A stretch of 64,000 nucleotides of DNA from Breoghania sp963678585 (lineage in GTDB: Bacteria > Pseudomonadota > Alphaproteobacteria > Rhizobiales > Stappiaceae): positions 496,001 through 560,000 of the forward strand of contig CAXXGA010000001.1 of the NCBI GenBank assembly GCA_963678585.2, written 5' to 3'. Both the position numbers and the translations under genes were made by a program. Of the stretch, positions 25,161 to 33,884 are shown piece by piece. The notes beneath the pieces were generated by a model. The model did no database searches, was not told where the DNA came from, and worked only from the letters and a program-made list of their open reading frames with translations. Every line of letters starts with the position of its first letter. The stretch's first letter is position 1.

Positions 25161-26195
25161 ATGACGAACATAAACCGTCGCCATTTTCTGACCGCTTCCA
25201 CGCTGGGTGGAGCAGCTTCTCTTGCCATGCCAGCCGTTGCGAACGCTGCCGACAAGGTGCAGTGGCGCATGCAGGCCCTTTGGGATGGCGGCACCACGCC
25301 TTACGAATTCGAGAAGAAGTTCGTCGCACGTGTTGCCGAACTCACCGAAGGCAATTTCGAAATCAAGCTGTTCTCGGCAGGCCAGATCGTTCCGGCCAAC
25401 CAGGCCTTCGATGCGGTGCGCAGCGGCGCCTTCCAGATGATGAAAACCTTCGACGGCTACGAAGCTGGCAAGATCCCATCTTTCGCCTTTACATCGACCA
25501 TCCCCTTCGGCTTCCCCGAGTCCGATCAGTACGAGGCCTGGTTCTATGAACTCGGCGGCCTCGACATGGCTCGGGAAGCCTATGCCAAGGCGGGCCTGTT
25601 CTACATCGCGCCCACCGTCTACGGCCAGGAACCGATCCACTCCACCATCAAGATGGAGAGCATCGCGGACATGGCCGGCAAGAAAGGCCGCTTCGTAGGC
25701 CTCGCTTCCGCCGTCATGGGCGACCTCGGCGTGGCCGTCACGCCGATGGCTACGGCGGAAGTCTATACGGGTCTGGAAAAGGGCCTGATCGACTTCGCCG
25801 ACCGCGGCGACCTCACCGCCAATTTCGAGGCGGGGCTCGCCGAAGTCGCGAAGTACCTGATCCTGCCGGGCGTGCACCAGCCGACCACGGCGACCAGCTA
25901 TGTCGCCAATCAGGCCGCCTACAACGCCCTGCCGGACGCCTACAAGGCGGCGCTTGCCGTCGCAGCGCGTGAAATCTCCGGCTCGCTGCGCCAGCACATC
26001 CTCGTGCAGGACACCATCGTGCTCACGAAATATCGGGAAGCCGGCGTCGAGATCATCAATCTCGATCCGTCCGATATTTCCTCCAACCGCGCAAAGGCGG
26101 TGGATTCCTGGAAGAAGGCGACCAAGGGCGATCCCCTGGCGACGAAGATCGTCGACAGCCAGGTCACCTTCATGCAGTCGCTCGGCCTGCTCTGA
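25161..26195 (+). CDS. TRAP transporter substrate-binding protein, probable mevalonate receptor
   Basis: 344-residue DctP-family periplasmic receptor. The N-terminus MTNINRRHFLTAS followed by a hydrophobic stretch and ANA-A looks like a Tat signal, cleaved near residue 31. The body has the DctP-like segment AEVYTGLEKGLIDFADRGD. The usual KVR ligand motif is replaced by GRFVGLASA, so it belongs to a divergent receptor branch. GGAGG sits 7 bp before ATG 25161. The ligand is inferred from the operon, which ends in the two enzymes of mevalonate breakdown. A hairpin follows. Confidence 0.9.
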   Translation: MTNINRRHFLTASTLGGAASLAMPAVANAADKVQWRMQALWDGGTTPYEFEKKFVARVAELTEGNFEIKLFSAGQIVPANQAFDAVRSGAFQMMKTFDGYEAGKIPSFAFTSTIPFGFPESDQYEAWFYELGGLDMAREAYAKAGLFYIAPTVYGQEPIHSTIKMESIADMAGKKGRFVGLASAVMGDLGVAVTPMATAEVYTGLEKGLIDFADRGDLTANFEAGLAEVAKYLILPGVHQPTTATSYVANQAAYNALPDAYKAALAVAAREISGSLRQHILVQDTIVLTKYREAGVEIINLDPSDISSNRAKAVDSWKKATKGDPLATKIVDSQVTFMQSLGLL

Positions 26196-26212
26196 GCCTG
26201 AAGGCAGCTACG

Positions 26213-26246
26213 CGCGCGGCAGGAGGAACAATCCTCCGGCCGCGCG
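26213..26246 (+). terminator. intergenic hairpin between TRAP receptor and permease genes
   Basis: The 8-bp stem CGCGCGGC / GCCGCGCG is extended, past one A/G mismatch, by GGAGG / CCTCC around an AACAAT loop. It lies 17 bp after the receptor stop. There is no T-run, so stabilisation of receptor mRNA is as likely as termination. Confidence 0.65.
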
Positions 26247-26287
26247 AAGCTTCCCTGTAAGAAAAGCCGTCACCGATCGGCCAGACC

Positions 26288-26824
26288 ATGCAAAAATTCT
26301 GCGATTTTGTTACCGGCCTCAACAGGCTGCTGTTCGCGTTCGCCGCGATGATTATTTTCGCCGTTGTCCCGATTCTGCTCTACGAGGTCATTGCACGTTA
26401 CGCCTTCGACGCCCCCACCGTGTGGGCGATGGAAGCGAGTACGCTGATTTTCGGACCGCATTTCATGCTTGCAGGCCCTTATCTGCTGCATCTGCGCGGG
26501 CATGTGGCGGTCGACATCCTGAGCGAGAAGGCGCAAGGCCCGGCCAAGCGCGCCATCGAGATCTTCGCCTATATCGTTATCGCCATCTTCGCGGGCGTCT
26601 TCGCCAAGGTCAGTTGGCCGCTGGCGGTCAATGCCTGGTCGCTCGGCGAGACGAGTTTCTCCGCCTGGAACCCGCCGATCTGGTGGATGAAGTTCATCGC
26701 CCCCTTCGCCTTTGCGATGATGTTTGCCCAGGCGCTGGCGGAAGCCGCTCAGGCCCTCTTCGTTCCGGACCAAGATAAAGAGGCTGCGCCCAACGGGGCC
26801 AAGGCCAATGGGGAGGCACACTGA
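26288..26824 (+). CDS. TRAP transporter small permease subunit (DctQ family)
   Basis: 178-residue membrane protein with four hydrophobic segments, beginning LLFAFAAMIIFAVVPILLY and FMLAGPYLLHLRGHVAVD. The YEVIARYAFDAPTVWAMEAST stretch is DctQ-typical. The C-terminus carries a charged tail (DKEAAPNGAKANGEAH). Its stop codon shares one base with the DctM start. It is the accessory membrane subunit of the predicted mevalonate importer. Confidence 0.92.
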   Translation: MQKFCDFVTGLNRLLFAFAAMIIFAVVPILLYEVIARYAFDAPTVWAMEASTLIFGPHFMLAGPYLLHLRGHVAVDILSEKAQGPAKRAIEIFAYIVIAIFAGVFAKVSWPLAVNAWSLGETSFSAWNPPIWWMKFIAPFAFAMMFAQALAEAAQALFVPDQDKEAAPNGAKANGEAH

Positions 26825-28137
26825 TGGGCTCCGAATCCGTCCTTGCCATCATGTTTGCAAGCCTCGTCGGCCTTCTGCTGACCGGCGTACCGCTGGCCTT
26901 CACGCTCGGCGCGCTGGCACTCCTGTTCACCATCACCTTGTGGGGACAGGCGGCGCTCACCGTCACCGTGCTCAATCTCTTCGACACGATGCACTCGGAA
27001 TCGCTTCTGGCGATCCCGCTCTACGTGATGATGGCGAGCGTGCTGCAACGTTCCGGCGTGATCGAAAGCCTCTACAAGGCGATGGAAATGTGGTCGCGCC
27101 GCCTGCCGGGCGGGCTTGCGGTCGGCACCATCGCCATCTGCACGATCATCGCCGCCATGACCGGCATCGTGGGCGCCGCCGTCGCGGCCATGGGCCTGCT
27201 CGCGCTGCCCTCCATGCTGAAGCGCAATTACAGCCCGGAACTCGCCATCGGCACCATTTGCGCGGGCGGCACGCTGGGCATCCTGATCCCCCCCTCCGTC
27301 ATCACCATCGTCTATGCGGTGACGGCGCAGGCCTCCATCGGGCAGATGTTCATCGCCGGCGTCGCACCGGGGCTCCTGCTGGCCTCGCTCTATATCGGCT
27401 ACATCGTTCTGCGCGCGGCGCTGAACCCGAAGCTCGCACCGCGCCCGCCTCACGAGGAAGACATCACGTGGGAAATGCGGGTTGCCTCGCTGAAATCGCT
27501 TGTGCTGCCGATGCTCATCATCTTCGGCGTGCTTGGAACTATCTACATGGGCATCGCGACGCCGACCGAGGCCGCGGCCGTGGGCGTTGCGCTTGCCTTC
27601 GGCTCCGCAGCCCTGGAGCGACATCTCAATTTCGATCTCTTGCAGGGCGTCGCCTTCGACGTGGTCAAGGTGACGACGATGATCCTCTGGATCACCATCG
27701 GCGCGCGCGCCTTCGTCGCCATCTTCACCGGCACGGGCGGAGCCGACTTCCTGCTCGGTTTCATCGAGAACCTCGACGCCAACCGCTGGGTCGTGCTGGC
27801 GGTGATGCTGGCGATCCTGTTCTTCCTCGGCATGTTCCTGGATGAGATCGGCATCATCCTGCTGTGCGTGCCGGTGTTTCTGCCGGTCATCGATTTCCTC
27901 GATTTCGACCGGCTGTGGTTCGGCATCCTGTTCCTGGTCTCCGCGCAGATGGCCTATATCTCCCCGCCCTTCGGATACACGCTTTTCTACATGAAGGGCG
28001 TCCTTCCCGAAGGCATCGGCATGGGCACCGTCTATCGCGCGATCATTCCCTTCATCCTGTTACAGGCATTTGGGATTTTGATCTGCGCGGCCTTCCCGGA
28101 ACTGGTGCTGTGGCTTCCCAACTCCATGATGAAATAA
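26824..28137 (+). CDS. TRAP transporter large permease subunit (DctM family)
   Basis: 437-residue polytopic membrane protein. DctM hallmarks are SLLAIPLYVMMASVLQRSG near residue 59, GIVGAAVAAMGLLALPSM near 117 and LGILIPPSVITIVY near 150. About 12 hydrophobic helices can be drawn. It shares a base with the dctQ stop and is followed after 22 bp by HMG-CoA reductase, so uptake and first enzymatic step are co-transcribed. Confidence 0.93.
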   Translation: MGSESVLAIMFASLVGLLLTGVPLAFTLGALALLFTITLWGQAALTVTVLNLFDTMHSESLLAIPLYVMMASVLQRSGVIESLYKAMEMWSRRLPGGLAVGTIAICTIIAAMTGIVGAAVAAMGLLALPSMLKRNYSPELAIGTICAGGTLGILIPPSVITIVYAVTAQASIGQMFIAGVAPGLLLASLYIGYIVLRAALNPKLAPRPPHEEDITWEMRVASLKSLVLPMLIIFGVLGTIYMGIATPTEAAAVGVALAFGSAALERHLNFDLLQGVAFDVVKVTTMILWITIGARAFVAIFTGTGGADFLLGFIENLDANRWVVLAVMLAILFFLGMFLDEIGIILLCVPVFLPVIDFLDFDRLWFGILFLVSAQMAYISPPFGYTLFYMKGVLPEGIGMGTVYRAIIPFILLQAFGILICAAFPELVLWLPNSMMK

Positions 28138-28159
28138 CCCGTAGAAAGCAGGACACACG

Positions 28160-29437
28160 ATGAGCGACGCGAAATCGTCCCGTATCGAAGGCCTTCACAA
28201 GATGTCCCCGGCCGAGCGCCTGCAGGCCGTGGCGAAACAGGCCGAGCTTGGCAATGCCGCAATCGATAGCCTGACCGCAGCCGCAGAGGGCCAGATCGAG
28301 CTGGCGGACCGCATGGTCGAAAACGCCATCTCCTCCATGGCCATTCCCATCGGCGTCGCCACCAACATGGTGGTGGACGGCAGGGAAGTTCTCGTGCCCA
28401 TGGCGACGGAGGAATCCTCCGTCATCGCGGCCGTCTGCAACTCCGCCAAACGTTGCCGGTCGACCGGCGGGTTCAAGACCTCGGCGAGCGGCCCCGTCAT
28501 GGCGGCCCAGATCCAGCTTCTGGGCGCCAGCGACCCGGCCAACGTGCGCCTCAAGGTCTATGAGCACTACGACGAGATCCGCACCATCTGCGACGAGACC
28601 GATCCACTTCTGGTGAAGTTCGGCGGGGGTTTCCGCGATCTCGACATTCGTGTCATCGACACCGACGAAGGCCCGATGACCATCGTCCACATCATCGTGG
28701 ACACCCGCGATGCGATGGGGGCCAATGCGGTCAACTCCATGGCGGAGACCCTTGCGCCGCGCCTGGCCGAATGGACCGGCGCGCGCACGCTCCTGCGCAT
28801 TCTGACCAATCTCGCCGACCGCCGCGTCGTGCGCGCCCGCGCCGTGTGGCCGGTGAACGAGATCGGTGGCGAGCAGGTGCGCGACGACATGCTGTCGGCC
28901 TATCACTTCGCCGATGCCGATCCCTACCGTGCGGCGACCCACAACAAGGGCATCATGAACGGTATTTCGGCGGTCGTGCTGGCCACGGGCAATGACACCC
29001 GCGCCATCGAGGCGGGCGCACACGCTTTTGCCGCGCGCGACGGCTGGTACCGTTCCATGTCGCGCTGGGAAGAGGATGCGCAAGGCAATCTCGTCGGCAT
29101 TCTGGAAATGCCGATGGCCGTCGGCCTCATCGGCGGGGCGACCAAGATTCACCCGACCGCGCAGGCCAATATCGCCGTTCTCGGCGTGGAGACCGCCGAT
29201 GCGCTCGCCCGGATCATCGTCTCCGTCGGCCTTGCGCAGAATTTCGGTGCGATGCGCGCGCTGGCGACGACCGGTATCCAGAAAGGCCACATGGCGCTTC
29301 ATGCGCAGAATGTGGCGCTGATGGTGGGCGCCGTCGGCGACGAGATCGATCTGGTCGCCTCGGAACTGAAGGCGCTGGGCAAGGTGCGTCAGGATCTGGC
29401 GGAGGAAATCCTCCTGCGGATCCGCGCTGGCAAGTGA
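28160..29437 (+). CDS. mvaA: hydroxymethylglutaryl-CoA reductase, degradative (class II)
   Basis: 425 residues, close to Pseudomonas mevalonii MvaA. It oxidises mevalonate with CoA and NAD to HMG-CoA. Class II catalytic residues are all visible: Glu in ATEESSV (84/85), Lys263 in HNKGIMNG, Asp279 in ATGND and His381 in GHMALHAQ. The dinucleotide-binding DAMGANAVN motif is at about 184-192. The biosynthetic direction is unlikely: Alphaproteobacteria generally use the MEP pathway, and the next gene is the catabolic lyase. The start has AGCAGGA upstream. The stop overlaps the lyase start. Confidence 0.94.
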   Translation: MSDAKSSRIEGLHKMSPAERLQAVAKQAELGNAAIDSLTAAAEGQIELADRMVENAISSMAIPIGVATNMVVDGREVLVPMATEESSVIAAVCNSAKRCRSTGGFKTSASGPVMAAQIQLLGASDPANVRLKVYEHYDEIRTICDETDPLLVKFGGGFRDLDIRVIDTDEGPMTIVHIIVDTRDAMGANAVNSMAETLAPRLAEWTGARTLLRILTNLADRRVVRARAVWPVNEIGGEQVRDDMLSAYHFADADPYRAATHNKGIMNGISAVVLATGNDTRAIEAGAHAFAARDGWYRSMSRWEEDAQGNLVGILEMPMAVGLIGGATKIHPTAQANIAVLGVETADALARIIVSVGLAQNFGAMRALATTGIQKGHMALHAQNVALMVGAVGDEIDLVASELKALGKVRQDLAEEILLRIRAGK

Positions 29438-30345
29438 GCGGCACCGTGACATCCGATACCGTCACCATCGTGGAGGTCGGCCCGCGGGACGGCCTCCAGG
29501 CCCACAAGGAACCGATCTCGACTGAAGCGCGGATCGGGCTGATCCAACGTCTTCGAAAGGCCGGCGTCACGCGCATGGAGGTCGGCTCCTTCGTCTCGCC
29601 CAAGGCCGTGCCGCGCATGGCGGATACGGCGGAGGTGATGGCCGCCGTCGGCTCCGCCTCGCAAGCCGACGACATGGTCCTTGTCGCCAATGCCCGCGGA
29701 CTCGATCAGGCGATTGCGGAAGGCGCGCGCACCATTGCGGTCTTCACGGCGGCCAGCGACGGCTTTGCGGAAAAGAACATCGGCTGCACGGTCGATGCCT
29801 CGCTGGAACGCTTTGCGCCTATCGTGACACGGGCGCGGGAAAACGGCATCACCGTGCGCGGCTATATTTCCACGATCACCGACTGCCCCTATTCCGGCTC
29901 CGTCGAACCGGACGCCGTGGTCCGCGTCGCCAATGCGCTGACCGAGATGGGCTGCGGCGAGATTTCGCTTGGCGAGACGCTGGGCCGCGCCACTCCACGG
30001 CGGATCGCCGCCGTCATCGAGGCGGTGGCGAAAGACGTGCCCATGAGCAGCATTGCCGCCCATTTCCACGACACCTACGGCATGGGCGTCGCCAATGTGT
30101 GGGAAGCGGTGCGCCTCGGCGTGCGCACGGTGGATGCGGCGGCAGGCGGTCTCGGCGGCTGCCCGTTTGCGCCCGGCGCAACCGGCAATGTGGCGAGCGA
30201 AGACGTCATCTACATGCTGCACGGTCAGGGCTATGAGACCGGCATAGATATGGATGCGCTTCTGGATGCGGCGGCCTATTGCAAGGACGCCATGGGCATC
30301 GCCCCGGTGAGCCGGGTCTATCACGCCATCCGGCGCTGCATCTGA
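29434..30345 (+). CDS. mvaB: hydroxymethylglutaryl-CoA lyase
   Basis: 303-residue HMG-CoA lyase of the DRE-TIM metallolyase family, cleaving HMG-CoA to acetyl-CoA and acetoacetate. Key motifs are VEVGPRDGLQ near residue 13 (catalytic Arg-Asp), the metal-binding histidines in AAHFHDTYG, and the signature loop GGLGGCPFAPGATGN with the reactive cysteine. The GTG start at 29434 overlaps the reductase stop (GTGA), so the two enzymes are translationally coupled. No acetoacetate CoA-transferase or ligase is in the window, so acetoacetate activation must be encoded elsewhere. Confidence 0.94.
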   Translation: MSGTVTSDTVTIVEVGPRDGLQAHKEPISTEARIGLIQRLRKAGVTRMEVGSFVSPKAVPRMADTAEVMAAVGSASQADDMVLVANARGLDQAIAEGARTIAVFTAASDGFAEKNIGCTVDASLERFAPIVTRARENGITVRGYISTITDCPYSGSVEPDAVVRVANALTEMGCGEISLGETLGRATPRRIAAVIEAVAKDVPMSSIAAHFHDTYGMGVANVWEAVRLGVRTVDAAAGGLGGCPFAPGATGNVASEDVIYMLHGQGYETGIDMDALLDAAAYCKDAMGIAPVSRVYHAIRRCI

Positions 30346-30370
30346 GCCGGGCACGCCTTGAAGGACACGA

Positions 30371-30404
30371 CCGCCGGCCTCGTTGCGCGAGACCGGCGGT
30401 TTTT
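30371..30404. terminator. intrinsic terminator after mevalonate operon
   Basis: CCGCCGGCCTCG / CGAGACCGGCGG forms a 12-bp stem with one mismatch-type (C-A) pair and is followed by TTTTT. It lies 25 bp after the lyase stop and just outside the convergent thioesterase gene. Confidence 0.85.
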
Positions 30405-30409
30405 CGCGC

Positions 30410-30853
30410 CTATTCGGCGGCGCTGCTTTCTCTCCATTCCAGAACGAGCTGGGTCTGCGTGACGACCGCACACAGCTTGCCGTCGCCGCGGGTCACCTTC
30501 ACTTCCCAGATCATTGTGGTACGCCCGACATGGTAGGGCGTGACCGTGGCGCGGGCGATGTCCCCGATACGGATCGGGCGCATGAAATTGGTCTTGCTCT
30601 CCAACGTCACCGTGCTCTGGCCTTCGCCGAGATTCAGAAAGGTGGCCGTGCCGCAGACATTGTCGGCAAGCGACATCAGCGCCCCGCCGTGCAGCACGCC
30701 GTTGCGGTTGCCCAGCCACGGCTCAACCACCATTTCGCCCACCACTTTTTCCCGGCTGTGAGAGACCGTGCGCATCTTCAAGGCGTCCGCAAAGGGAGAC
30801 AGCGTATCCGCCACCTGCTGCATCCGGTCTTCTTCGTCCATCGTCACCGTCAT
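30410..30853 (-). CDS. PaaI-type hotdog-fold thioesterase
   Basis: 147-residue thioesterase of the PaaI/4HBT superfamily, probably hydrolysing an acyl-CoA. The active-site region GNRNGVLHGGALMSLADNVCG contains the conserved Asn, HGG and Asp. The long central helix is followed by strands with TNFMRPIRIGD. The ATG at 30853 has AGG five bases upstream. A longer frame to 30961 is Arg-rich and unlikely to be translated. It is convergent with the mevalonate operon. A role in acyl-CoA overflow there is possible but unproven. Confidence 0.82.
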   Translation of the reverse strand: MTVTMDEEDRMQQVADTLSPFADALKMRTVSHSREKVVGEMVVEPWLGNRNGVLHGGALMSLADNVCGTATFLNLGEGQSTVTLESKTNFMRPIRIGDIARATVTPYHVGRTTMIWEVKVTRGDGKLCAVVTQTQLVLEWRESSAAE

Positions 30854-31115
30854 TCGACCTGCCCGTTTCCGTTTTCTGCCGCAAGGTTTAGGACGCGCGC
30901 GGGCCCTTGGCAAAGCTTTTCGACCGATCGGAAACGTGCATTTTCGCTCTCGATACACCACACAGGCGAAACGGCACTGGTGTCTCAGGGGCAGGTAACG
31001 CTAATGTCCTGCACAAGACGATCTGTCATCTGAAAAACGGGTCAAAAAAGACACGGCATTCGCCGCGCGGGAGGAGTGCGGCAATCGGACCCTTGGGGAA
31101 ATCGGGAGGAACTAC

Positions 31116-32003
31116 ATGAGCAGCATCGCATTCATCGGCCTTGGCAATATGGGCCTGCCCATGGCCATCAATCTGGCCAAGGCGGGCCACAGCGTGACGG
31201 CCTTCGATACGGTGGCAGAGGCCGTCGCGAAAGCGGAAGCCGAAGGCATCAAGGCGGCGCCGGATGCTGCCTCCGCCGTGGCGGACGCCGAGTTCGTCGT
31301 CACCATGCTGCCGAACGGCCAGATCGTGCTGAAGGTCTACGAGGCAATCGTTCCCGCCGCCAAGGCGGGCGCGGTGCTGATCGACTGCTCCACCATCGAC
31401 GTAGAAAGCGCGCGCAAGGCCCATGCGATGTGCGATGCGGCGGGGCTCCTGTCGCTCGATGCGCCGGTTTCAGGCGGCACGGGCGGGGCGGCGGCAGGGA
31501 CGCTGACCTTCATGACGGGCGGAAAACGCGAAGCCTTCGACAAGGCGAGCCCGATCCTCGACGTGATGGGCGGCAAGCTCGTCTATTGCGGCGAAGGCGG
31601 TGCGGGACAGGCGGCCAAGATCTGCAACAACATGCTGCTCGGCATTTCCATGATCGGGGCCTGCGAAGCCTTCGCACTGGCCGAAAAGCTCGGCCTTGAC
31701 GCGCAGGCCGCCTTCGACGTGATCTCCACTTCCTCAGGTTATTGCTGGTCGGTCAACACCTATTGCCCGGTTCCCGGCGTCGGCCCGCAAAGCCCCGCCG
31801 ACAACGGCTACAAGCCCGGGTTTGCGGCCGAACTGATGGCGAAGGATCTGGGTCTTTCCCAACAGGCCGCAGACGGCACCGGTCAAGCGACGCCGATGGG
31901 CGCCCGCGCGCTGGAGCTTTACAGCCGCTTCCTTGAAGAAGGCGGCAAGGGCAAGGATTTCTCCGGCATGATCGAATATCTCAAAACCGCCTCGCGCGCG
32001 TAG
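31116..32003 (+). CDS. mmsB: 3-hydroxyisobutyrate dehydrogenase
   Basis: 295-residue beta-hydroxyacid dehydrogenase. The N-terminal FIGLGNMGLPMAINL coenzyme motif, the DAPVSGGTGGAAAGTLTFM substrate signature near residue 121 and the catalytic Lys in AAKICNNMLLG are those of 3-hydroxyisobutyrate dehydrogenase of valine catabolism. The length matches MmsB. GGGAGGA precedes ATG 31116. It stands alone between a thioesterase and an ABC operon, without mmsA or other valine genes, and is followed by a terminator-like hairpin. Confidence 0.92.
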   Translation: MSSIAFIGLGNMGLPMAINLAKAGHSVTAFDTVAEAVAKAEAEGIKAAPDAASAVADAEFVVTMLPNGQIVLKVYEAIVPAAKAGAVLIDCSTIDVESARKAHAMCDAAGLLSLDAPVSGGTGGAAAGTLTFMTGGKREAFDKASPILDVMGGKLVYCGEGGAGQAAKICNNMLLGISMIGACEAFALAEKLGLDAQAAFDVISTSSGYCWSVNTYCPVPGVGPQSPADNGYKPGFAAELMAKDLGLSQQAADGTGQATPMGARALELYSRFLEEGGKGKDFSGMIEYLKTASRA

Positions 32004-32058
32004 GTTCGCGGCACACGATCATGTGAGGTCACGGCAAACAGACCCGCATTTCGCAACC

Positions 32059-32089
32059 GGCTCCCGGCGTCTTGCCCGGGAGCCCCTTT
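32059..32089 (+). terminator. hairpin terminator after mmsB
   Basis: The 9-bp stem GGCTCCCGG / CCGGGAGCC with an 8-base loop is followed by CCTTTC, 56 bp after the mmsB stop. Confidence 0.65.
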
Positions 32090-32538
32090 CCGGCGTTCCG
32101 TTTTTCCCCGAAGACGACTTGCCGCAGAGATCCGTGCATTAGTCGCACGAGATCAAGCCCCCCCTCCACAAGCGCCCCGGCTTTTCCCGCCTCATGCGCG
32201 AACCCTCGCGGCGATACAGCCTGCGCAAATCGTTCTGTCCGCGACGGCAGTTTGCTCATCCCGCGCCGACGCAACTCGACAGTATTTTTGCCTAGTGTGC
32301 TAATTGTCTTGTTATGCTCTTCGTCTTTCTCCAGCCCCGCGACACAGATGTGAGCCGGAATTGACGGAAAGATTGACAATCATCAAAGTGCACATACTGC
32401 TATTTCCTGTTAGTTTTCGAAACAGTCACTCAACCAGTTTGCAATCCAAGGAATTGTGCCCCGACGCGGAGGACACGATACTGCCCCACTCCCGCTCCCA
32501 GCGACCCGGGCAGAGACATGAGAATCGAGGGACGTCCA
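32090..32538. other. intergenic region before the carbohydrate ABC operon
   Basis: No protein gene is supported. An AT-richer stretch from about 32280 to 32460 probably holds the ABC operon promoter. TTGACA at 32373-32378 is followed by TACTGC 16 bp later, a modest -35/-10 pair about 140 bp before the binding-protein start. No LacI-type or other regulator gene is adjacent. Confidence 0.4.
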
Positions 32539-33795
32539 ATGACAAAGTTCAGGAAATTTCTGGCCGCAACAGCGGTTGCCGCATTCGCCCTGCCGGGCAT
32601 CGCCAATGCAGATGGGACTGTCGAGGTTCTGCACTGGTGGACATCCGGCGGCGAGGCGAAGGCGGTCGGCGAACTGAAGAACGCGTTCGAGGCCGACGGC
32701 GGGAAGTGGATCGATTCCCCCATCGCCGGCGGCGGCGGGGATGCGGCCATGACTGCGCTTCGCGCCCGCGTGGTGTCCGGCAATCCTCCGACCGCGGTGC
32801 AGCTCAAGGGCCCCGGCATTCAGGAATGGGCCGAGCTTGGTGCGCTCAACGATGTGCAGGACGTGGCCACGTCCGAGAACTGGGACGGCGTGCTGCCGCC
32901 CGCGCTTGCCGAGATCATGAAATATGACGGCAAATACGTCGCCGCGCCGGTGAACATCCACCGCGTCGACTGGTTCTGGGCGAACCCGGAAGTGCTCGCC
33001 AAGGTCGGCGTCACCGACATGCCGCAGACATGGGACGAGTTCAACGCCATCGCCGACAAGCTTCAGGCGGCCGGCATCACGCCGCTCGCCCACGGCGGCC
33101 AGCCCTGGCAGGACGCGACGCTGTTCGAGGACGTCGTGCTCGGCATCGGCGGGCCGGAATTCTTCCTGAAGGCGCTGGTGGAACTCGATCAGGATGCGCT
33201 GACCAGCGACACGATGATCAAGTCCTTCGACCAGCTCCGCAAGCTGCGCGGCTATGTGGACGCCAATTTCTCGGGCCGCGACTGGAACCTCGCAACCGCC
33301 ATGGTGATGCGCGGCGAGGCCGGTTTCCAGATCATGGGCGACTGGGCCAAGGGTGAATTCCTCGCCGCCGGCAAGGTGCCGGGCAAGGACTTCGTCTGCG
33401 CGGCAACGCCGGGCAAGGGCTTCGTGCTCAATTCCGACAGCTTCACCTTCTTCAAGGTGTCGGGAGACGATCGCATCAAGGGCCAGAAGAAGCTCGCCAG
33501 CCTGATCATGTCGCCGAGCTTCCAGGAGACCTTCAACCTCGCCAAGGGATCGATCCCGGCCCGCACGGATGTCGCGCTCGACAAGTTCGACGCTTGCGCC
33601 AAGAAGTCCCACGAGGATCTGCTGGCGGCCATCGAGAGCAATTCGCTCGTGCCTTCCATGGCGCATGAAATGGCCGTTTCTCGCTCCGTGCGCGGCGAGT
33701 TCATGGATCTCGTGACCAACTTCTTCAATTCCGACATGAGCTCTGAGGACGCGGTGAAGACGCTTGCCGCAGCCATCAAGCGGGCCCAGCAGTAG
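32539..33795 (+). CDS. carbohydrate ABC transporter substrate-binding protein (family 1)
   Basis: 418-residue periplasmic receptor of the maltose/sugar class (SBP_bac_1). The Sec signal is MTKFRKFLAATAVAAFALPG, with cleavage near ANA-D at about residue 23. The mature start VEVLHWWTSGGEAKAV is diagnostic for sugar receptors. ATG 32539 is favoured over an in-frame ATG at 32518 because GAGG lies upstream and the signal peptide then has normal length. It is followed by a hairpin, two permeases and a MalK-like ATPase. The sugar is unknown. Confidence 0.92.
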   Translation: MTKFRKFLAATAVAAFALPGIANADGTVEVLHWWTSGGEAKAVGELKNAFEADGGKWIDSPIAGGGGDAAMTALRARVVSGNPPTAVQLKGPGIQEWAELGALNDVQDVATSENWDGVLPPALAEIMKYDGKYVAAPVNIHRVDWFWANPEVLAKVGVTDMPQTWDEFNAIADKLQAAGITPLAHGGQPWQDATLFEDVVLGIGGPEFFLKALVELDQDALTSDTMIKSFDQLRKLRGYVDANFSGRDWNLATAMVMRGEAGFQIMGDWAKGEFLAAGKVPGKDFVCAATPGKGFVLNSDSFTFFKVSGDDRIKGQKKLASLIMSPSFQETFNLAKGSIPARTDVALDKFDACAKKSHEDLLAAIESNSLVPSMAHEMAVSRSVRGEFMDLVTNFFNSDMSSEDAVKTLAAAIKRAQQ

Positions 33796-33813
33796 GATAC
33801 GTCCCGGTATCAG

Positions 33814-33844
33814 GAGCCGGCGCGTCTCGACGCGCCGGCTCTTT
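33814..33844 (+). terminator. intergenic hairpin between sugar receptor and permease genes
   Basis: A perfect 12-bp stem, GAGCCGGCGCGT / ACGCGCCGGCTC, with a CTCG loop and TTT, 19 bp after the receptor stop and inside the operon. It is probably a partial terminator or receptor-mRNA stabiliser. Confidence 0.8.
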
Positions 33845-33884
33845 CGTCTGCCGTTTTTGAATCTCGCGGGGGGAGATGTTCTCG

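Noticed and set aside
28160..29437. HMG-CoA reductase as part of a biosynthetic mevalonate pathway
   Set aside because: Class II sequence features, the coupled HMG-CoA lyase and the linked importer, with no mevalonate kinases nearby, all point to breakdown.
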